Shown here piece after piece: positions 46,835-59,142 of a stretch of 64,000 nucleotides of DNA. The position numbers and the translations under genes are program-made. The stretch is taken from NCBI RefSeq assembly GCF_001598855.1, contig NZ_BCZS01000019.1, positions 1 through 64,000 of the forward strand, given 5' to 3'. This DNA is from Pluralibacter gergoviae ATCC 33028 = NBRC 105706 (lineage in GTDB: Bacteria; Pseudomonadota; Gammaproteobacteria; Enterobacterales; Enterobacteriaceae). The number at the start of each line of letters is the position of its first letter. Position 1 is the stretch's first letter. The notes under the pieces are model-generated. The model searched no databases. It saw only the letters and a program-made list of their open reading frames with translations, and was not told the origin of the DNA.

Positions 46835-47932
46835 ATGAAAATGAAGGGTAATGCGTTACTGGCAGGATGTATTGCGCTGGCATTCAGCACAATGGCCCAG
46901 GCCGATATTAAAGTGGCAGTGGTGGGCGCCATGTCCGGTCCGGTAGCGCAGTACGGCGACCAGGAGTTCACCGGCGCCGAGCAGGCCGTTGCCGACATCA
47001 ACGCCAAGGGCGGCATCAAGGGCGAGAAGCTGCAGATCGTGAAATATGATGACGCCTGCGACCCGAAACAGGCCGTGGCGGTGGCTAACAAAGTGGTGAA
47101 CGACGGCGTGAAGTACGTTATCGGCCACCTCTGCTCCTCATCGACGCAGCCCGCTTCCGATATTTACGACGATGAAGGTATTCTGATGATCACCCCGGCG
47201 GCAACCGCCCCGGAGCTGACCTCCCGCGGCTATAAGCTGATCCTGCGCACCACCGGCCTCGACTCCGACCAGGGCCCGACCGCCGCCAACTACATCATCA
47301 ATACCGTGAAGCCGAAGCGCATCGCTATCATTCACGATAAGCAGCAGTACGGCGAAGGCCTGGCCCGCTCGGTGCAGGATGGCCTGAAGGGCAAAGCCAA
47401 CGTGGTGTTCTTTGACGGCATCACCGCCGGCGAGAAAGACTTCTCCACCCTGGTGGCGCGCCTGAAGAAAGAGAATATCGACTTCGTGTACTACGGCGGC
47501 TACCACCCGGAGCTGGGGCAGATCCTGCGCCAGGCGCGCGCGGCCGGGCTGAAGACCCAGTTTATGGGGCCGGAAGGCGTGGCCAACGTCTCCCTGTCTA
47601 ACATCGCAGGCGAATCGTCCGAAGGCATTCTGGTCACTAAGCTGAAGAACTACGATCAGGTTCCGGCCAACAAGCCGATTGTCGACGCCATCAAGGCGAA
47701 GAAGCAGGATCCGAGCGGCGCCTTCGTGTGGACCACCTACGCGGCCCTGCAGTCGCTGGCCGCGGGTCTGAATCAGTCTGACGATCCGGCAAAAATTGCC
47801 GACTGGCTGAAGGGCAACACCGTCAATACCGTGATGGGCCCGCTCTCCTGGGACAGCAAGGGCGACCTGAAGGGCTTTGAGTTCGGCGTCTTTACCTGGC
47901 ACGCCAACGGCACCGCCACCGACGCGAAGTAA
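46835..47932 (+). CDS. livJ: Branched-chain amino-acid binding protein LivJ
   Basis: LivJ is the periplasmic receptor for leucine, isoleucine and valine that feeds LivHMGF. The start at 46835 ([23 protein letters not shown]) has GGGGA 8 nt upstream and a typical signal peptide cleaved after AQA. The mature chain [18 protein letters not shown] is close to E. coli LivJ. It is strongly similar to LivK downstream. A hairpin follows its stop. Confidence 0.95.
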   Translation: MKMKGNALLAGCIALAFSTMAQADIKVAVVGAMSGPVAQYGDQEFTGAEQAVADINAKGGIKGEKLQIVKYDDACDPKQAVAVANKVVNDGVKYVIGHLCSSSTQPASDIYDDEGILMITPAATAPELTSRGYKLILRTTGLDSDQGPTAANYIINTVKPKRIAIIHDKQQYGEGLARSVQDGLKGKANVVFFDGITAGEKDFSTLVARLKKENIDFVYYGGYHPELGQILRQARAAGLKTQFMGPEGVANVSLSNIAGESSEGILVTKLKNYDQVPANKPIVDAIKAKKQDPSGAFVWTTYAALQSLAAGLNQSDDPAKIADWLKGNTVNTVMGPLSWDSKGDLKGFEFGVFTWHANGTATDAK

Positions 47933-47941
47933 CCTTCCACA

Positions 47942-47965
47942 TGCCGGGCGGTATGCCGCCCGGCA
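47942..47965. terminator. Hairpin between livJ and panM
   Basis: TGCCGGGCGG (47942-47951) pairs perfectly with CCGCCCGGCA (47956-47965). On the plus strand ATTTTT follows a few bases later within the panM end. It is a probable livJ terminator. Confidence 0.65.
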
Positions 47966-47969
47966 CCTG

Positions 47970-48350
47970 TTATTTTTCCCAGCCATCGCCTGCTGCGCTA
48001 AACCCCAGCGCGCGCATAAACGCATCCGCGATCGCAAGGTCCTCAACGCCGTCTCTGCTCATCCGCCAGCGGCTAACCCCGGGGTTGTCCCGCAGCGTCT
48101 CCTCCAGCAAATATTGCCCCACGCCGCGGCGGCGGGTGACTTCCCGCACGCAGAGATCGTCTAGCCGGGCCCGATCGCCCTCGAAAGTAACCCGCACCGC
48201 GCCGAGCAGCCGCTCATTAAAGCGCGCGGCGTAGAGGCGATGCGCGTCATTGAGCCGCAGGCCCGCCGCGTCGCACTGCGGCCAGATTTTACCCAGGTCA
48301 ATGAGATCCTGCCCGCTGAGCGCCGTCAGCCTGATAATCGTCAGTTTCAT
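47970..48350 (-). CDS. panM: PanD maturation factor PanM
   Basis: PanM is a GNAT-fold protein that triggers autocleavage of aspartate decarboxylase PanD in a CoA-dependent way, linking beta-alanine and CoA supply. The start at 48350 (MKLTIIRL) gives 126 residues. VREVTRRRGVGQYLLEE is the acetyl-CoA-binding loop, nearly identical to E. coli. It sits between livJ and livK on the opposite strand, as in E. coli. Confidence 0.92.
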   Translation of the reverse strand: MKLTIIRLTALSGQDLIDLGKIWPQCDAAGLRLNDAHRLYAARFNERLLGAVRVTFEGDRARLDDLCVREVTRRRGVGQYLLEETLRDNPGVSRWRMSRDGVEDLAIADAFMRALGFSAAGDGWEK

Positions 48351-48771
48351 ATGAAGCCCGTTTGTCAAAAAAGATGCCCGGAGTGTACCGAAGAATGCCG
48401 CCCGCCGGTTTCTATTTTTATCGCCGGGAACAGGGGATTTGTTTATAGGTATGTAAAAGAGTGGCGCAATACGTCACGGAACGGAAATTAAACAAAATTT
48501 TAACCTGAGATCTGGCCTTCTATTTAGCTTATCGCACCATTATTTTATGCTGAAAGGTGTGCTTTTTTTTGTTTATCTCCACCGTGATCCAGAATATTAT
48601 CTTTGCTTAATCGACTGAAAAATAGAGACTTTGGTCTTGTTTTTGGCGAAAAAACTCTATAAACCATTAAAGAGACTGATAAAAATAGCATTGTACACAA
48701 AAAGCACAGCGCAATTTTTAATCATATAACTACAAATTAACAACACGACATCACGAATGGGGATTTACAAC
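48351..48771 (+). promoter_or_regulatory. panM-livK intergenic region / livK leader
   Basis: This 421-bp gap becomes strongly A+T-rich from 48470, as expected for Lrp-controlled promoters. GCACC (48534-48538) and GGTGTGC (48556-48562) can form a bulged stem followed by eight T residues, a possible leader terminator for livKHMGF. No peptide-coding leader was recognised. It should also hold the divergent panM promoter. Confidence 0.4.
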
Positions 48772-49881
48772 ATGAAACGGAACGCGAAGACGTTGATCGC
48801 GGGCATGATTGCACTGGCAGTGTCGCAGGCCGCGGTGGCTAAAGACATCAAGGTAGCGGTCGTCGGCGCGATGTCTGGCCCGGTAGCGCAGTGGGGCGAT
48901 ATGGAATTCAACGGTGCCCGTCAGGCCATTAAAGACATTAACGCCGCCGGCGGCATTAAGGGCGATAAGCTGGTGGCGGTCGAATACGACGACGCCTGCG
49001 ATCCGAAACAGGCGGTCGCCGTGGCCAACAAAGTGGTTAACGCCGGCATTAAATACGTGATTGGCCACCTCTGCTCCTCCTCCACGCAGCCCGCCTCGGA
49101 CATCTATGAAGACGAAGGCATTCTGATGATCTCGCCGGGGGCGACCAACCCGGAGCTGACCCAGCGCGGCTATCAGTACATTATGCGCACCGCCGGGCTC
49201 GACTCCTCGCAGGGGCCTACCGCCGCGAAGTATATCCTTGAGCACGTCAAGCCGCAGCGCATCGCTATCATTCACGACAAGCAGCAGTACGGCGAGGGGC
49301 TGGCCCGCTCGGTGATGGATAATCTCAAGCAGGGCGGCGCTAACGTGGTGTTCTTTGACGGCATCACCGCCGGGGAGAAAGACTTCTCCGCGCTGGTAGC
49401 GCGTCTGAAGAAGGAGAACATCGACTTCGTTTACTACGGCGGCTACTACCCGGAAATGGGGCAGATCCTGCGCCAGGCGCGCTCCGTTAACCTGAAAACC
49501 CGCTTTATGGGCCCGGAGGGCGTTGGCAATGCCTCCCTCTCCAATATCGCCGGCCCCGCCGCCGAAGGCATGCTGGTAACTATGCCGAAACGCTACGACC
49601 AGGATCCGGCCAACAAAGCCATCGTTGATGCGCTGAAGGCAGAGAAAAAAGATCCGAGCGGGCCTTACGTGTGGATCACCTACGCCGCCGTGCAGTCGCT
49701 GGCGACCGCCATGGACCGCACCGGCAGCGCGGATCCGCTGGCGTTAATTAAAGATTTAAAAGAACACGGGGCAAAAACCGTGATTGGGCCGCTGAACTGG
49801 GATGAGAAAGGCGATCTGAAGGGATTTGAATTTGGCGTCTTCCAGTGGCACGCGGACGGTTCATCCACCGCTGCGCAGTAA
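48772..49881 (+). CDS. livK: Leucine-specific binding protein LivK
   Basis: LivK is the periplasmic leucine receptor that shares the LivHMGF transporter with LivJ. The start at 48772 ([23 protein letters not shown]) gives 369 residues as in E. coli. The mature chain starts [21 protein letters not shown]. It is the first gene of livKHMGF and is about 70-75% identical by eye to LivJ. Confidence 0.95.
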   Translation: MKRNAKTLIAGMIALAVSQAAVAKDIKVAVVGAMSGPVAQWGDMEFNGARQAIKDINAAGGIKGDKLVAVEYDDACDPKQAVAVANKVVNAGIKYVIGHLCSSSTQPASDIYEDEGILMISPGATNPELTQRGYQYIMRTAGLDSSQGPTAAKYILEHVKPQRIAIIHDKQQYGEGLARSVMDNLKQGGANVVFFDGITAGEKDFSALVARLKKENIDFVYYGGYYPEMGQILRQARSVNLKTRFMGPEGVGNASLSNIAGPAAEGMLVTMPKRYDQDPANKAIVDALKAEKKDPSGPYVWITYAAVQSLATAMDRTGSADPLALIKDLKEHGAKTVIGPLNWDEKGDLKGFEFGVFQWHADGSSTAAQ

Positions 49882-49941
49882 GAAGACACGTTATCCCGCT
49901 GCCCGCGCCGCTGACGCGGGCAGGTTTGAAAAGGTTACCTT

Positions 49942-50868
49942 ATGTCTGAGCAGTTCCTCTATTTTCTCCAGCAGATGTTTAACGGCGTCACGCTGGGCAG
50001 CACCTACGCGCTGATCGCCATCGGCTATACCATGGTGTACGGCATTATCGGCATGATCAACTTCGCCCACGGCGAGGTGTACATGATCGGCAGCTACGTG
50101 TCGTTTATGATCATCGCCGCCCTGATGATGATGGGCATCGATACCAGCTGGCTGCTGGTGGCCGCCGGGTTTGTCGGCGCTATCGTTATCGCCAGCGCCT
50201 ACGGCTGGAGCATCGAGCGGGTGGCCTACCGGCCGGTGCGCAGCTCCAAGCGCCTGATTGCGCTGATCTCCGCCATCGGGATGTCTATCTTCCTGCAAAA
50301 CTACGTCAGCCTGACGGAAGGCTCCCGCGATATCGCGCTGCCGAGCCTGTTTAACGGCCAGTGGCTGGTCGGCCAGGGCGAGAACTTCTCCGCCAGCATC
50401 ACCACCATGCAGCTGGTTATCTGGGTGGTGACCTTTGTCGCGATGCTGGCCCTGACGCTGTTTATCCGCTATTCGCGGATGGGCCGCGCCTGCCGCGCCT
50501 GCGCCGAAGACCTGAAGATGGCGAGCCTGCTCGGCATCAACACCGACCGCGTTATTGCCCTGACCTTTGTGATCGGCGCGGCGATGGCGGCGGTGGCGGG
50601 CGTGCTGCTCGGCCAGCTGTACGGCGTGATTAACCCCTATATCGGCTTCATGGCCGGGATGAAGGCCTTCACCGCCGCGGTGCTTGGCGGTATCGGCAGC
50701 ATTCCGGGGGCGATGATCGGCGGGCTTATTCTCGGCATCGCCGAGTCGCTCTCCTCCGCCTACCTGAGTACCGAATATAAAGACGTGGTCTCCTTCGCGC
50801 TGCTGATCGTGGTGCTGCTGGTGATGCCGACCGGCATTCTGGGCCGTCCGGAGGTAGAGAAAGTATGA
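49942..50868 (+). CDS. livH: Branched-chain amino-acid permease LivH
   Basis: LivH is one of the two membrane subunits of the high-affinity ABC importer. The 308-residue protein has about eight hydrophobic segments and the permease loop with [20 protein letters not shown]. It overlaps livM by 4 nt (ATGA). Confidence 0.96.
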   Translation: MSEQFLYFLQQMFNGVTLGSTYALIAIGYTMVYGIIGMINFAHGEVYMIGSYVSFMIIAALMMMGIDTSWLLVAAGFVGAIVIASAYGWSIERVAYRPVRSSKRLIALISAIGMSIFLQNYVSLTEGSRDIALPSLFNGQWLVGQGENFSASITTMQLVIWVVTFVAMLALTLFIRYSRMGRACRACAEDLKMASLLGINTDRVIALTFVIGAAMAAVAGVLLGQLYGVINPYIGFMAGMKAFTAAVLGGIGSIPGAMIGGLILGIAESLSSAYLSTEYKDVVSFALLIVVLLVMPTGILGRPEVEKV

Positions 50869-52142
50869 AACCGATGCATTTTGCGATGGCGCTGTTTTCT
50901 GCTGCCATGTTCTTCGTGCTGGCGGGCGTCTTTATGGGCGTCCAGCTCAGCCTCAGCGGCACGACGCTGGTGGTCAACCGCGCGGCGGACATTCGCTGGG
51001 AGTGGATCTTTATCGGCACCGCGGTGGTTTTCTTCTTCCAGCTGGTGCGCCCCGCCTTTCAGCGCGGGCTGAAGAATATCTCCGGACCGAAGTTTATCCT
51101 GCCCGCCATCGACGGCTCGACGGTCAAGCAGAAGCTGTTCCTGGTCGCCCTGCTGGTGATTGCGGTGGCGTGGCCGTTTATGGTCTCGCGCGGCACCGTG
51201 GATATCGCCACCCTGACCATGATCTACATTATTCTCGGTCTCGGCCTTAACGTGGTGGTCGGGCTCTCCGGCCTGCTGGTGCTGGGCTACGGCGGCTTCT
51301 ACGCCATCGGCGCCTACACCTTCGCGCTGCTGAACCACTACTACGGCCTCGGTTTCTGGACCTGCCTGCCGCTGGCGGGGCTGGTGGCCGCTGCCGCCGG
51401 CTTCCTGCTCGGCTTCCCGGTGCTGCGCCTGCGCGGCGACTATCTGGCGATTGTGACCCTCGGCTTCGGCGAGATCGTGCGTATCCTGCTGCTCAACAAC
51501 ACCGAAATTACCGGCGGTCCGAACGGCATCAGCCAGATCCCCAAGCCGACGCTGTTCGGCCTGGAGTTCAGCCGTTCGGCGCGGGAAGGGGGCTGGGATA
51601 CCTTCAGCAACTTCTTTAACGTCAGGTACGATCCGTCCGACCGGGTGATCTTCCTCTACCTGGTGGCGCTGCTGCTGGTGGTGCTGACCCTGTTCGTGAT
51701 TAACCGCCTGCTGCGCATGCCGCTGGGCCGCGCCTGGGAAGCGCTGCGCGAAGACGAAATCGCCTGCCGCTCGCTGGGCCTGAGCCCGACGCGCATCAAG
51801 CTGACCGCCTTTACCATCAGCGCCGCCTTTGCCGGCTTTGCCGGCACGTTGTTCGCCGCCCGCCAGGGCTTCGTCAGCCCGGAGTCCTTCACCTTCGCCG
51901 AGTCCGCCTTCGTGCTGGCTATCGTGGTGCTGGGCGGCATGGGATCGCAGTTCGCCGTGATTCTGGCGGCGGTTCTGCTGGTGGTCTCCCGCGAGATGAT
52001 GCGCGACTTTAACGAATACAGCATGCTGATGCTCGGCGCCCTGATGGTGCTGATGATGATCTGGCGCCCGCAGGGGCTGCTGCCGATGACCCGCCCGCAG
52101 CTGAAGCTGAAAAATGGCAAAGCGAAAGGAGAGCAGGCATGA
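50865..52142 (+). CDS. livM: Branched-chain amino-acid permease LivM
   Basis: LivM is the larger membrane subunit (425 residues). It has two extra N-terminal hydrophobic segments and then the family core [26 protein letters not shown] and [19 protein letters not shown]. It overlaps both livH and livG by 4 nt, giving tight coupling. Confidence 0.96.
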   Translation: MKPMHFAMALFSAAMFFVLAGVFMGVQLSLSGTTLVVNRAADIRWEWIFIGTAVVFFFQLVRPAFQRGLKNISGPKFILPAIDGSTVKQKLFLVALLVIAVAWPFMVSRGTVDIATLTMIYIILGLGLNVVVGLSGLLVLGYGGFYAIGAYTFALLNHYYGLGFWTCLPLAGLVAAAAGFLLGFPVLRLRGDYLAIVTLGFGEIVRILLLNNTEITGGPNGISQIPKPTLFGLEFSRSAREGGWDTFSNFFNVRYDPSDRVIFLYLVALLLVVLTLFVINRLLRMPLGRAWEALREDEIACRSLGLSPTRIKLTAFTISAAFAGFAGTLFAARQGFVSPESFTFAESAFVLAIVVLGGMGSQFAVILAAVLLVVSREMMRDFNEYSMLMLGALMVLMMIWRPQGLLPMTRPQLKLKNGKAKGEQA

Positions 52143-52906
52143 GTCAGCCACTGTTATCGGTAAACGGCCTGATGATGCGCTTTGGCGGCCTGCTGGCGGT
52201 CAATAACGTCAATCTTGAGCTGCACCCGCAGGAGATCGTCTCCCTCATTGGCCCCAACGGCGCGGGAAAAACCACGGTCTTCAACTGCCTGACCGGCTTC
52301 TATAAGCCTACCGGCGGCACTATCCAGCTGCGCGATCAGCAGCTTGCGGGCCTGTCGGGCCAGCAGATCGCCCGCATGGGCGTGGTGCGCACCTTCCAGC
52401 ACGTGCGGCTGTTCCGCGAAATGACGGTGATCGAGAACCTGCTGGTCGCCCAGCACCAGCAGCTGAAAACCGGCGTCTTCTCCGGGCTGCTGAAAACCCC
52501 GGCGTTTCGTCAGGCCCAGAGCGACGCGCTGGACCGCGCCGCGACCTGGCTGGACCGCATCGGCCTGCTGGCGCACGCCAACCGGCAGGCCAGCAACCTC
52601 GCCTACGGCGACCAGCGCAGGCTGGAGATCGCCCGCTGCATGGTGACTCAGCCGGAAATTCTGATGCTCGACGAGCCGGCGGCCGGTCTCAACCCGAAGG
52701 AAACCAAGGAGCTGGACGAGCTGATCGCCGAACTGCGCAGCCACCACAACACCACCATCCTGCTGATCGAGCACGATATGAAGCTGGTAATGGGGATCTC
52801 CGACCGCATCTACGTGGTCAACCAGGGCACGCCGCTGGCAAACGGCACGCCGGAGGAGATCCGCAACAATCCTGACGTCATTCGCGCCTATCTCGGAGAG
52901 GCATAA
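52139..52906 (+). CDS. livG: Branched-chain amino-acid ABC ATPase LivG
   Basis: LivG is one of two ATPase subunits. The 255-residue protein has Walker A GPNGAGKT, a signature variant [13 protein letters not shown] in place of LSGGQ (usual for LivG), Walker [13 protein letters not shown], and the H-loop IEHD. Confidence 0.96.
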   Translation: MSQPLLSVNGLMMRFGGLLAVNNVNLELHPQEIVSLIGPNGAGKTTVFNCLTGFYKPTGGTIQLRDQQLAGLSGQQIARMGVVRTFQHVRLFREMTVIENLLVAQHQQLKTGVFSGLLKTPAFRQAQSDALDRAATWLDRIGLLAHANRQASNLAYGDQRRLEIARCMVTQPEILMLDEPAAGLNPKETKELDELIAELRSHHNTTILLIEHDMKLVMGISDRIYVVNQGTPLANGTPEEIRNNPDVIRAYLGEA

Positions 52907-52907
52907 G

Positions 52908-53621
52908 ATGGAAAAAGTAATGTTGTCTTTTGACAAGGTCAGCGCGCACTACGGCAAAATTCAGGCGCTGCACGAGGTGAGCCTGCACATCAAGCAGGGC
53001 GAGATAGTTACCCTGATCGGCGCCAACGGCGCCGGTAAAACCACGCTGCTCGGCACGCTGTGCGGCGATCCGCGCGCCAGCAGCGGGCGGGTGGTGTTTG
53101 ATGACAAGGATATTACCGACTGGCAGACCGCGAAAATCATGCGCGAGGCGGTGGCGATCGTGCCGGAGGGCCGCCGCGTCTTCTCCCGCATGACCGTCGA
53201 CGAAAACCTGGCGATGGGCGGCTTTTTTGCCGACCGCAGCCAGTTTCAGACGCGCATTAAGTGGGTCTACGAGCTGTTCCCGCGCCTGTGGGAGCGCCGC
53301 GTGCAGCGGGCGGGCACCATGTCCGGCGGCGAGCAGCAGATGCTGGCGATCGGCCGCGCGCTGATGAGCCAGCCGCGCCTGCTGCTGCTGGATGAGCCTT
53401 CGCTCGGCCTGGCGCCGATCATCATCCAGCAGATCTTCGACACCATCGAACAGCTGCGCAAAGAGGGGATGACCATCTTCCTCGTCGAGCAGAACGCTAA
53501 CCAGGCGCTGAAGCTCGCCGACCGCGGCTACGTGCTGGAAAACGGCCGCGTGGTGCTGGAAGATACCGGCGCGCGGCTTCTGGCCAATGAGGCGGTGCGC
53601 AGCGCCTATCTGGGCGGTTAA
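52908..53621 (+). CDS. livF: Branched-chain amino-acid ABC ATPase LivF
   Basis: LivF is the second ATPase subunit (237 residues) with Walker A GANGAGKT, signature MSGGEQQMLAIGRAL, Walker B LLLLDEPSLGLAP and the switch VEQN. It is the last gene of livKHMGF, starting 1 nt after livG. Confidence 0.96.
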   Translation: MEKVMLSFDKVSAHYGKIQALHEVSLHIKQGEIVTLIGANGAGKTTLLGTLCGDPRASSGRVVFDDKDITDWQTAKIMREAVAIVPEGRRVFSRMTVDENLAMGGFFADRSQFQTRIKWVYELFPRLWERRVQRAGTMSGGEQQMLAIGRALMSQPRLLLLDEPSLGLAPIIIQQIFDTIEQLRKEGMTIFLVEQNANQALKLADRGYVLENGRVVLEDTGARLLANEAVRSAYLGG

Positions 53622-53630
53622 TCTTGCTTT

Positions 53631-53653
53631 ACCGGCGGCGCCCTGCCGCCGGT
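53631..53653 (+). terminator. Hairpin after livF
   Basis: ACCGGCGGC (53631-53639) and GCCGCCGGT (53645-53653) form a 9-bp stem followed by a pyrimidine tract (TTCTCCCTTTCC) instead of a pure T run. It is a likely end of the liv operon. Confidence 0.6.
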
Positions 53654-53708
53654 TTCTCCCTTTCCCGTGCCGCACCTCTCATTTCTCCCTCCCCGCATCG
53701 TCATCCTC

Positions 53709-53783
53709 TTGTCATCGCCCTGACCCGTTACTATCTTTTTGTTGTAACAAAAATGTTATTTTTCTGTAATTCGAACATGTCAT
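53709..53783 (+). promoter_or_regulatory. Pho-box-like sequences upstream of ugpB
   Basis: TTGTCAT-CGCC-CTGACCC (53709-53726) has the 11-bp repeat spacing of a PhoB box. CTGTAAT...ATGTCAT (53764-53783) is a second, less regular match. The E. coli ugp operon is activated by PhoB under phosphate starvation and also has CRP-dependent control. Confidence 0.45.
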
Positions 53784-53844
53784 GTTAGCCCGCGAACATA
53801 AAATGCGTGAAATCGCTCATCCGGAACAACAAGAGAGATAACCG

Positions 53845-55161
53845 ATGATATCGTTACGACATACAGCTTTAGGCGTTGCGCTGGCGCTCTCCTTTACAGG
53901 CCAGGCGCTGGCCGTCACCACCATCCCATTCTGGCACTCTATGGAAGGCGAGCTGGGTAAAGAAGTTGATTCCCTGGCGCAGCGCTTCAACGACGCCAAT
54001 CCGGATTACAAAGTTGTTCCGGTATATAAAGGCAACTACGAACAGAACCTGGCCGCCGGGATCGCCGCCTTCCGCACCGGCAATGCGCCGGCGATTTTAC
54101 AGGTGTATGAAGTGGGCACCGCCACCATGATGGCCTCGAAGGCGATCAAGCCGGTGTATCAGGTGTTCAGCGACGCGGGGATTGCCTTCGATGAGAAGCA
54201 GTTCGTGCCGACCGTCTCCGGCTACTACACCGACGCCAAAACCGGCCACCTGCTGAGCCAGCCGTTCAACAGCTCCACGCCGGTGCTCTACTACAACAAA
54301 GACGCGTTTAAGAAAGCGGGCCTCGATCCGGAGCAGCCGCCGAAAACCTGGCAGGAACTGGCAGCAGACACCGCGAAGCTCAAGGCCGCCGGGATGAAGT
54401 GCGGCTACGCCAGCGGCTGGCAGGGCTGGATCCAGCTGGAGAACTTCAGCGCCTGGAACGGTCTGCCGTTCGCCAGCAAAAACAACGGCTTTGACGGGAC
54501 CGACGCGACGCTTGAATTTAATAAGCCGGAGCAGGTGAAGCACATCGCCCTGCTGGAGGCGATGAACAAGAAGGGCGACTTCAGCTACTTCGGCCGCAAG
54601 GATGAATCCACCGAGAAGTTCTACAGCGGCGACTGCGCCATCACCACCGCCTCTTCCGGCTCGCTGGCGGACATTCGCCAGTACGCCAAATTTAACTACG
54701 GCGTCGGCATGATGCCTTACGATGCCGACATTAAGGGCGCGCCGCAGAATGCAATCATCGGCGGCGCCAGCCTGTGGGTGATGGGCGGTAAGGATAAAGA
54801 GACCTATACCGGCGTGGCGAAGTTCCTCGAATTCCTGACTAAACCGGAAATCGCCGCCGAGTGGCACCAGAAGACCGGCTATCTGCCGATCACCACCGCC
54901 GCCTACGACCTGACCCGCCAGCAGGGCTTCTACGACAAAAATCCGGGCGCCGATATCGCCACCCGCCAGATGCTGAACAAGCCGCCGCTGGCGTTCACCA
55001 AAGGGCTGCGGCTGGGCAATATGCCGCAGATCCGCACCATCGTGGACGAGGAGCTGGAGTCGGTGTGGACCGGCAAGAAGACGCCGCAGCAGGCGCTGGA
55101 CAGCGCGGTTGAGCGCGGGGACCAGCTGCTGAGGCGCTTTGAGAAAGCCACCAAACCTTAA
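53845..55161 (+). CDS. ugpB: sn-Glycerol-3-phosphate binding protein UgpB
   Basis: UgpB is the periplasmic receptor for glycerol-3-phosphate and glycerophosphodiesters. The 438-residue protein has a signal peptide ending QALA and the mature start [21 protein letters not shown]. It is the first gene of ugpBAECQ, and a terminator-like hairpin separates it from ugpA. Confidence 0.96.
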   Translation: MISLRHTALGVALALSFTGQALAVTTIPFWHSMEGELGKEVDSLAQRFNDANPDYKVVPVYKGNYEQNLAAGIAAFRTGNAPAILQVYEVGTATMMASKAIKPVYQVFSDAGIAFDEKQFVPTVSGYYTDAKTGHLLSQPFNSSTPVLYYNKDAFKKAGLDPEQPPKTWQELAADTAKLKAAGMKCGYASGWQGWIQLENFSAWNGLPFASKNNGFDGTDATLEFNKPEQVKHIALLEAMNKKGDFSYFGRKDESTEKFYSGDCAITTASSGSLADIRQYAKFNYGVGMMPYDADIKGAPQNAIIGGASLWVMGGKDKETYTGVAKFLEFLTKPEIAAEWHQKTGYLPITTAAYDLTRQQGFYDKNPGADIATRQMLNKPPLAFTKGLRLGNMPQIRTIVDEELESVWTGKKTPQQALDSAVERGDQLLRRFEKATKP

Positions 55162-55169
55162 CGTCTTTA

Positions 55170-55197
55170 CCCTCTCTCTTTCGGAGAGAGGGTTTTT
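55170..55197 (+). terminator. Attenuating terminator between ugpB and ugpA
   Basis: CCCTCTCTC (55170-55178) pairs with GAGAGAGGG (55184-55192) around a small loop and is followed by TTTTT. As an intra-operon terminator it should make UgpB more abundant than the membrane subunits. Confidence 0.8.
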
Positions 55198-55214
55198 AAC
55201 ACCAGAGTCGACCT

Positions 55215-56111
55215 ATGTCATCATCGTCCGAATCGAGACCGGTATTCCGCTCGCGCTGGCTGCCCTATCTACTGGTCACGCCGCAGCTCATCATTACGGT
55301 TATTTTCTTTATCTGGCCCGCCGGCGAAGCCCTGTGGTACTCGGTGCAGAGCGTCGATCCCTTCGGCCTCTCCAGCGAGTTCGTCGGGCTGGACAACTTT
55401 AGCGGCCTGCTGCACGACACTTACTACCTGGACGCCTTCTGGACCACCATCAAGTTCAGCGCCCTGGTGACCTTCAGCGGCCTGGCCGTCTCGCTGTTCT
55501 TTGCCGCGCTGGTCAACTACGTCATTCGCGGCAGCCGCCTGTACCAGACTCTGCTGCTGCTGCCCTACGCGGTGGCGCCGGCGGTGGCCGCCGTGCTGTG
55601 GATCTTCCTCTTCAACCCCGGCCGCGGGCTGATCGCCCACTGGCTGGCGGAGGTGGGCTACGACTGGAACCACGCCCAGAACAGCGGCCAGGCGATGTTC
55701 CTGGTGGTGTTCGCCTCGGTGTGGAAGCAGATAAGCTATAACTTCCTGTTCTTCTTCGCCGCCCTGCAGTCGATCCCGCCGTCGCTGCTGGAGGCGGCGG
55801 CCATCGACGGCGCCGGGCCGGTGCGGCGCTTCTTCGCCATCGCGCTGCCGCTGATCGCCCCGGTGAGCTTCTTTCTGCTGGTGGTCAACCTGGTGTACGC
55901 CTTCTTCGACACTTTCCCGGTGATCGATGCCGCTACCGGCGGCGGTCCGGTGCAGGCGACCACCACGCTTATCTATAAAATTTACCGCGAAGGCTTTGCC
56001 GGGCTGGATCTCTCCTCGTCGGCGGCGCAGTCGGTGGTGCTGATGTTCCTCGTCATCGTTCTGACCGTGGTGCAGTTCCGCTACGTGGAAAGTAAGGTGC
56101 GCTATCAATGA
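55215..56111 (+). CDS. ugpA: sn-Glycerol-3-phosphate permease UgpA
   Basis: UgpA is one of two membrane subunits of the importer. The 298-residue protein has six hydrophobic segments and the EAA loop [20 protein letters not shown]. It overlaps ugpE by 4 nt (ATGA). Confidence 0.96.
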   Translation: MSSSSESRPVFRSRWLPYLLVTPQLIITVIFFIWPAGEALWYSVQSVDPFGLSSEFVGLDNFSGLLHDTYYLDAFWTTIKFSALVTFSGLAVSLFFAALVNYVIRGSRLYQTLLLLPYAVAPAVAAVLWIFLFNPGRGLIAHWLAEVGYDWNHAQNSGQAMFLVVFASVWKQISYNFLFFFAALQSIPPSLLEAAAIDGAGPVRRFFAIALPLIAPVSFFLLVVNLVYAFFDTFPVIDAATGGGPVQATTTLIYKIYREGFAGLDLSSSAAQSVVLMFLVIVLTVVQFRYVESKVRYQ

Positions 56112-56971
56112 GCCAGAATAACCCGATGATTGAGCACCGCCCGGGCCTGACGTTGTTCAGCCACGTAATGCTGATCCTCGGCATCGCCGTGATCCTGTTT
56201 CCGCTGTACGTCGCCTTCGTGGCGGCGACGCTGGACAACAAGGCGGTGTTCGCCACGCCGATGACCCTGCTGCCGGGCACGCACCTGCTGGAGAATGTGA
56301 AAACCATCTGGACACAGGGCGTGGGGGCCAACAGCGCGCCGTTCTGGCGGATGCTGCTCAACAGCGCCATCATGGCGCTGACCATTACCGTCGGCAAAAT
56401 CAGCGTTTCGATGCTGTCGGCGTTCGCCATCGTCTGGTTCCGCTTCCCGCTGCGTAACCTGTTCTTCTGGATGATCTTTATCACCCTGATGCTGCCGGTG
56501 GAGGTGCGTATCTTCCCGACGGTAGAAGTGATGGCGAACCTGCATATCCTCAACAGCTACACCGGCCTGACGCTGCCGCTGATGGCCTCGGCCACCGCCA
56601 CCTTCCTGTTCCGCCAGTTCTTTATGACCCTGCCGGACGAGCTGATGGAGGCCGCGCGCATCGACGGCGCTTCGCCGATGCGCTTTTTCCGCGACATCGT
56701 GCTGCCGCTGTCGAAAACCAATCTCGCGGCGCTGTTTGTGATCATTTTTATCTACGGCTGGAACCAGTATCTGTGGCCGCTGCTGATCGTCACCGACGTC
56801 AATCTCGGCACCGCCGTGGCGGGTATTAAGGGCATGATCGCCACCGGCGAGGGCACGACGCAGTGGAATCAGGTGATGGCGGCGATGCTGCTGACCCTGA
56901 TCCCGCCGGTGATTATCGTTTTAGCCATGCAGCGCGCGTTCGTGCGTGGCCTTGTGGACAGTGAGAAATAA
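56108..56971 (+). CDS. ugpE: sn-Glycerol-3-phosphate permease UgpE
   Basis: UgpE is the second membrane subunit. The ATGA overlap with ugpA favours the start at 56108 (287 residues). E. coli UgpE aligns from the internal Met at 56126. The EAA loop is [20 protein letters not shown]. ugpC starts just after its stop. Confidence 0.94.
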   Translation: MSQNNPMIEHRPGLTLFSHVMLILGIAVILFPLYVAFVAATLDNKAVFATPMTLLPGTHLLENVKTIWTQGVGANSAPFWRMLLNSAIMALTITVGKISVSMLSAFAIVWFRFPLRNLFFWMIFITLMLPVEVRIFPTVEVMANLHILNSYTGLTLPLMASATATFLFRQFFMTLPDELMEAARIDGASPMRFFRDIVLPLSKTNLAALFVIIFIYGWNQYLWPLLIVTDVNLGTAVAGIKGMIATGEGTTQWNQVMAAMLLTLIPPVIIVLAMQRAFVRGLVDSEK

Positions 56972-56972
56972 G

Positions 56973-58039
<1,067 letters not shown>

Positions 58040-58043
<4 letters not shown>

Positions 58044-58780
58044 ACAACTGGCCCTATCCCCGCATCGTCGCCCACCGCGGCGGCGGCAAGCGGGCGCCGG
58101 AGAACACCCTTGCGGCAATTGACGTCGGGGCGCGCTACGGCCACACCATGATCGAATTTGATGCCAAGCTGTCAAAAGACGGGCAGATCTTTCTGCTGCA
58201 CGATGACAACCTGGAGCGCACCAGCAACGGCTGGGGCGTGGCGGGGGAACTGACCTGGGATGAACTGCTGCGCGTTGATGCCGGCAGCTGGTTCAGCGGC
58301 GAGTTTAAGGGCGAGAAGCTGCCCCTGCTGTCCGACGTCGCCGACCGCTGCCGCGAACACGATATGATGGCGAATATTGAAATTAAGCCGACCACCGGCA
58401 GCGGCCCGCTGACCGGGAAAACCGTGGCGCTGGCGGCGAGCGAGCTGTGGCAGGGGATGACGCCGCCGCTGCTCTCTTCCTTTGAAATCGACGCCCTTGA
58501 GGCAGCGCAGCAGGCCGCTCCGGCGCTGCCGCGCGGGCTGCTGCTCGACGATTGGCGCGAGGACTGGCAGGCGCTGACGGCGCGTCTGGGCTGCGTCTCA
58601 ATTCATCTTAATCATAAGCTGCTGGACGAGGCTCGGGTGAAGATGCTGAAGGCGGCCGGGCTGCACATCCTGGTTTATACGGTCAACAAGCCCCAGCGGG
58701 CGGCGGAGCTGCTGCGCTGGGGCGTGGACTGCATCTGCACCGATGCGATTGACGTTATCGGCCCGGACTTTCAGCCTTAA
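58040..58780 (+). CDS. ugpQ: Glycerophosphodiester phosphodiesterase UgpQ
   Basis: UgpQ is the cytosolic enzyme that splits glycerophosphodiesters to glycerol-3-phosphate and an alcohol. The 246-residue TIM barrel has [15 protein letters not shown] and [18 protein letters not shown], which contain the catalytic His and metal ligands. Its end overlaps the convergent yhhA stop by 4 bp. Confidence 0.96.
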
Positions 58781-59130
58781 TAGCGGCTGCTGCTCGATGA
58801 AGAGCGCAGCATATCGCCGTTCTGCGGGCGGCTGTTGAGCATGCTGCCGCTATTGTTCGGCAGCATCTGGCCGCCGGGCTGGGCGCGCTGAATGCTCTGC
58901 TGCTGATTGTCCAGCTGGGTGCGCATCTCCAGGCGCTGCTGCCGGGACTGGTTCTGCAGCTGTTGGTTCAGGTTGCTCTGCTGCTGGATCTGCCGGGTCT
59001 GCATCTCATTCTGCAGCCGCTGCTGGCTGCGGATCTGATAGCCGGGCTGATTGGGGTTGTTGGTCGGATTCAGGGGCTGCGCCAGGGTGACAAAAGGCAC
59101 CAGCGCCGCCAGCCATAATAGCTTTTTCAT
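58777..59130 (-). CDS. yhhA: DUF2756-family secreted protein YhhA
   Basis: The 117-residue product has a signal peptide ([18 protein letters not shown]) and then a low-complexity Gln/Asn/Arg-rich chain with [12 protein letters not shown], as in E. coli YhhA. It is predicted to be exported and largely helical. Function unknown. The frame is open for 32 more codons through the 18-bp tandem repeat upstream, but the start at 59130 gives the natural signal peptide. Confidence 0.88.
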   Translation of the reverse strand: MKKLLWLAALVPFVTLAQPLNPTNNPNQPGYQIRSQQRLQNEMQTRQIQQQSNLNQQLQNQSRQQRLEMRTQLDNQQQSIQRAQPGGQMLPNNSGSMLNSRPQNGDMLRSSSSSSRY

Positions 59131-59142
59131 CTCATTATCCTC

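Noticed and set aside
46835..49881. livJ/livK similarity taken as a recent duplication or assembly artefact
   Set aside because: The two proteins differ throughout in the way E. coli LivJ and LivK differ, and panM lies between them as in E. coli. They are ancient paralogues.
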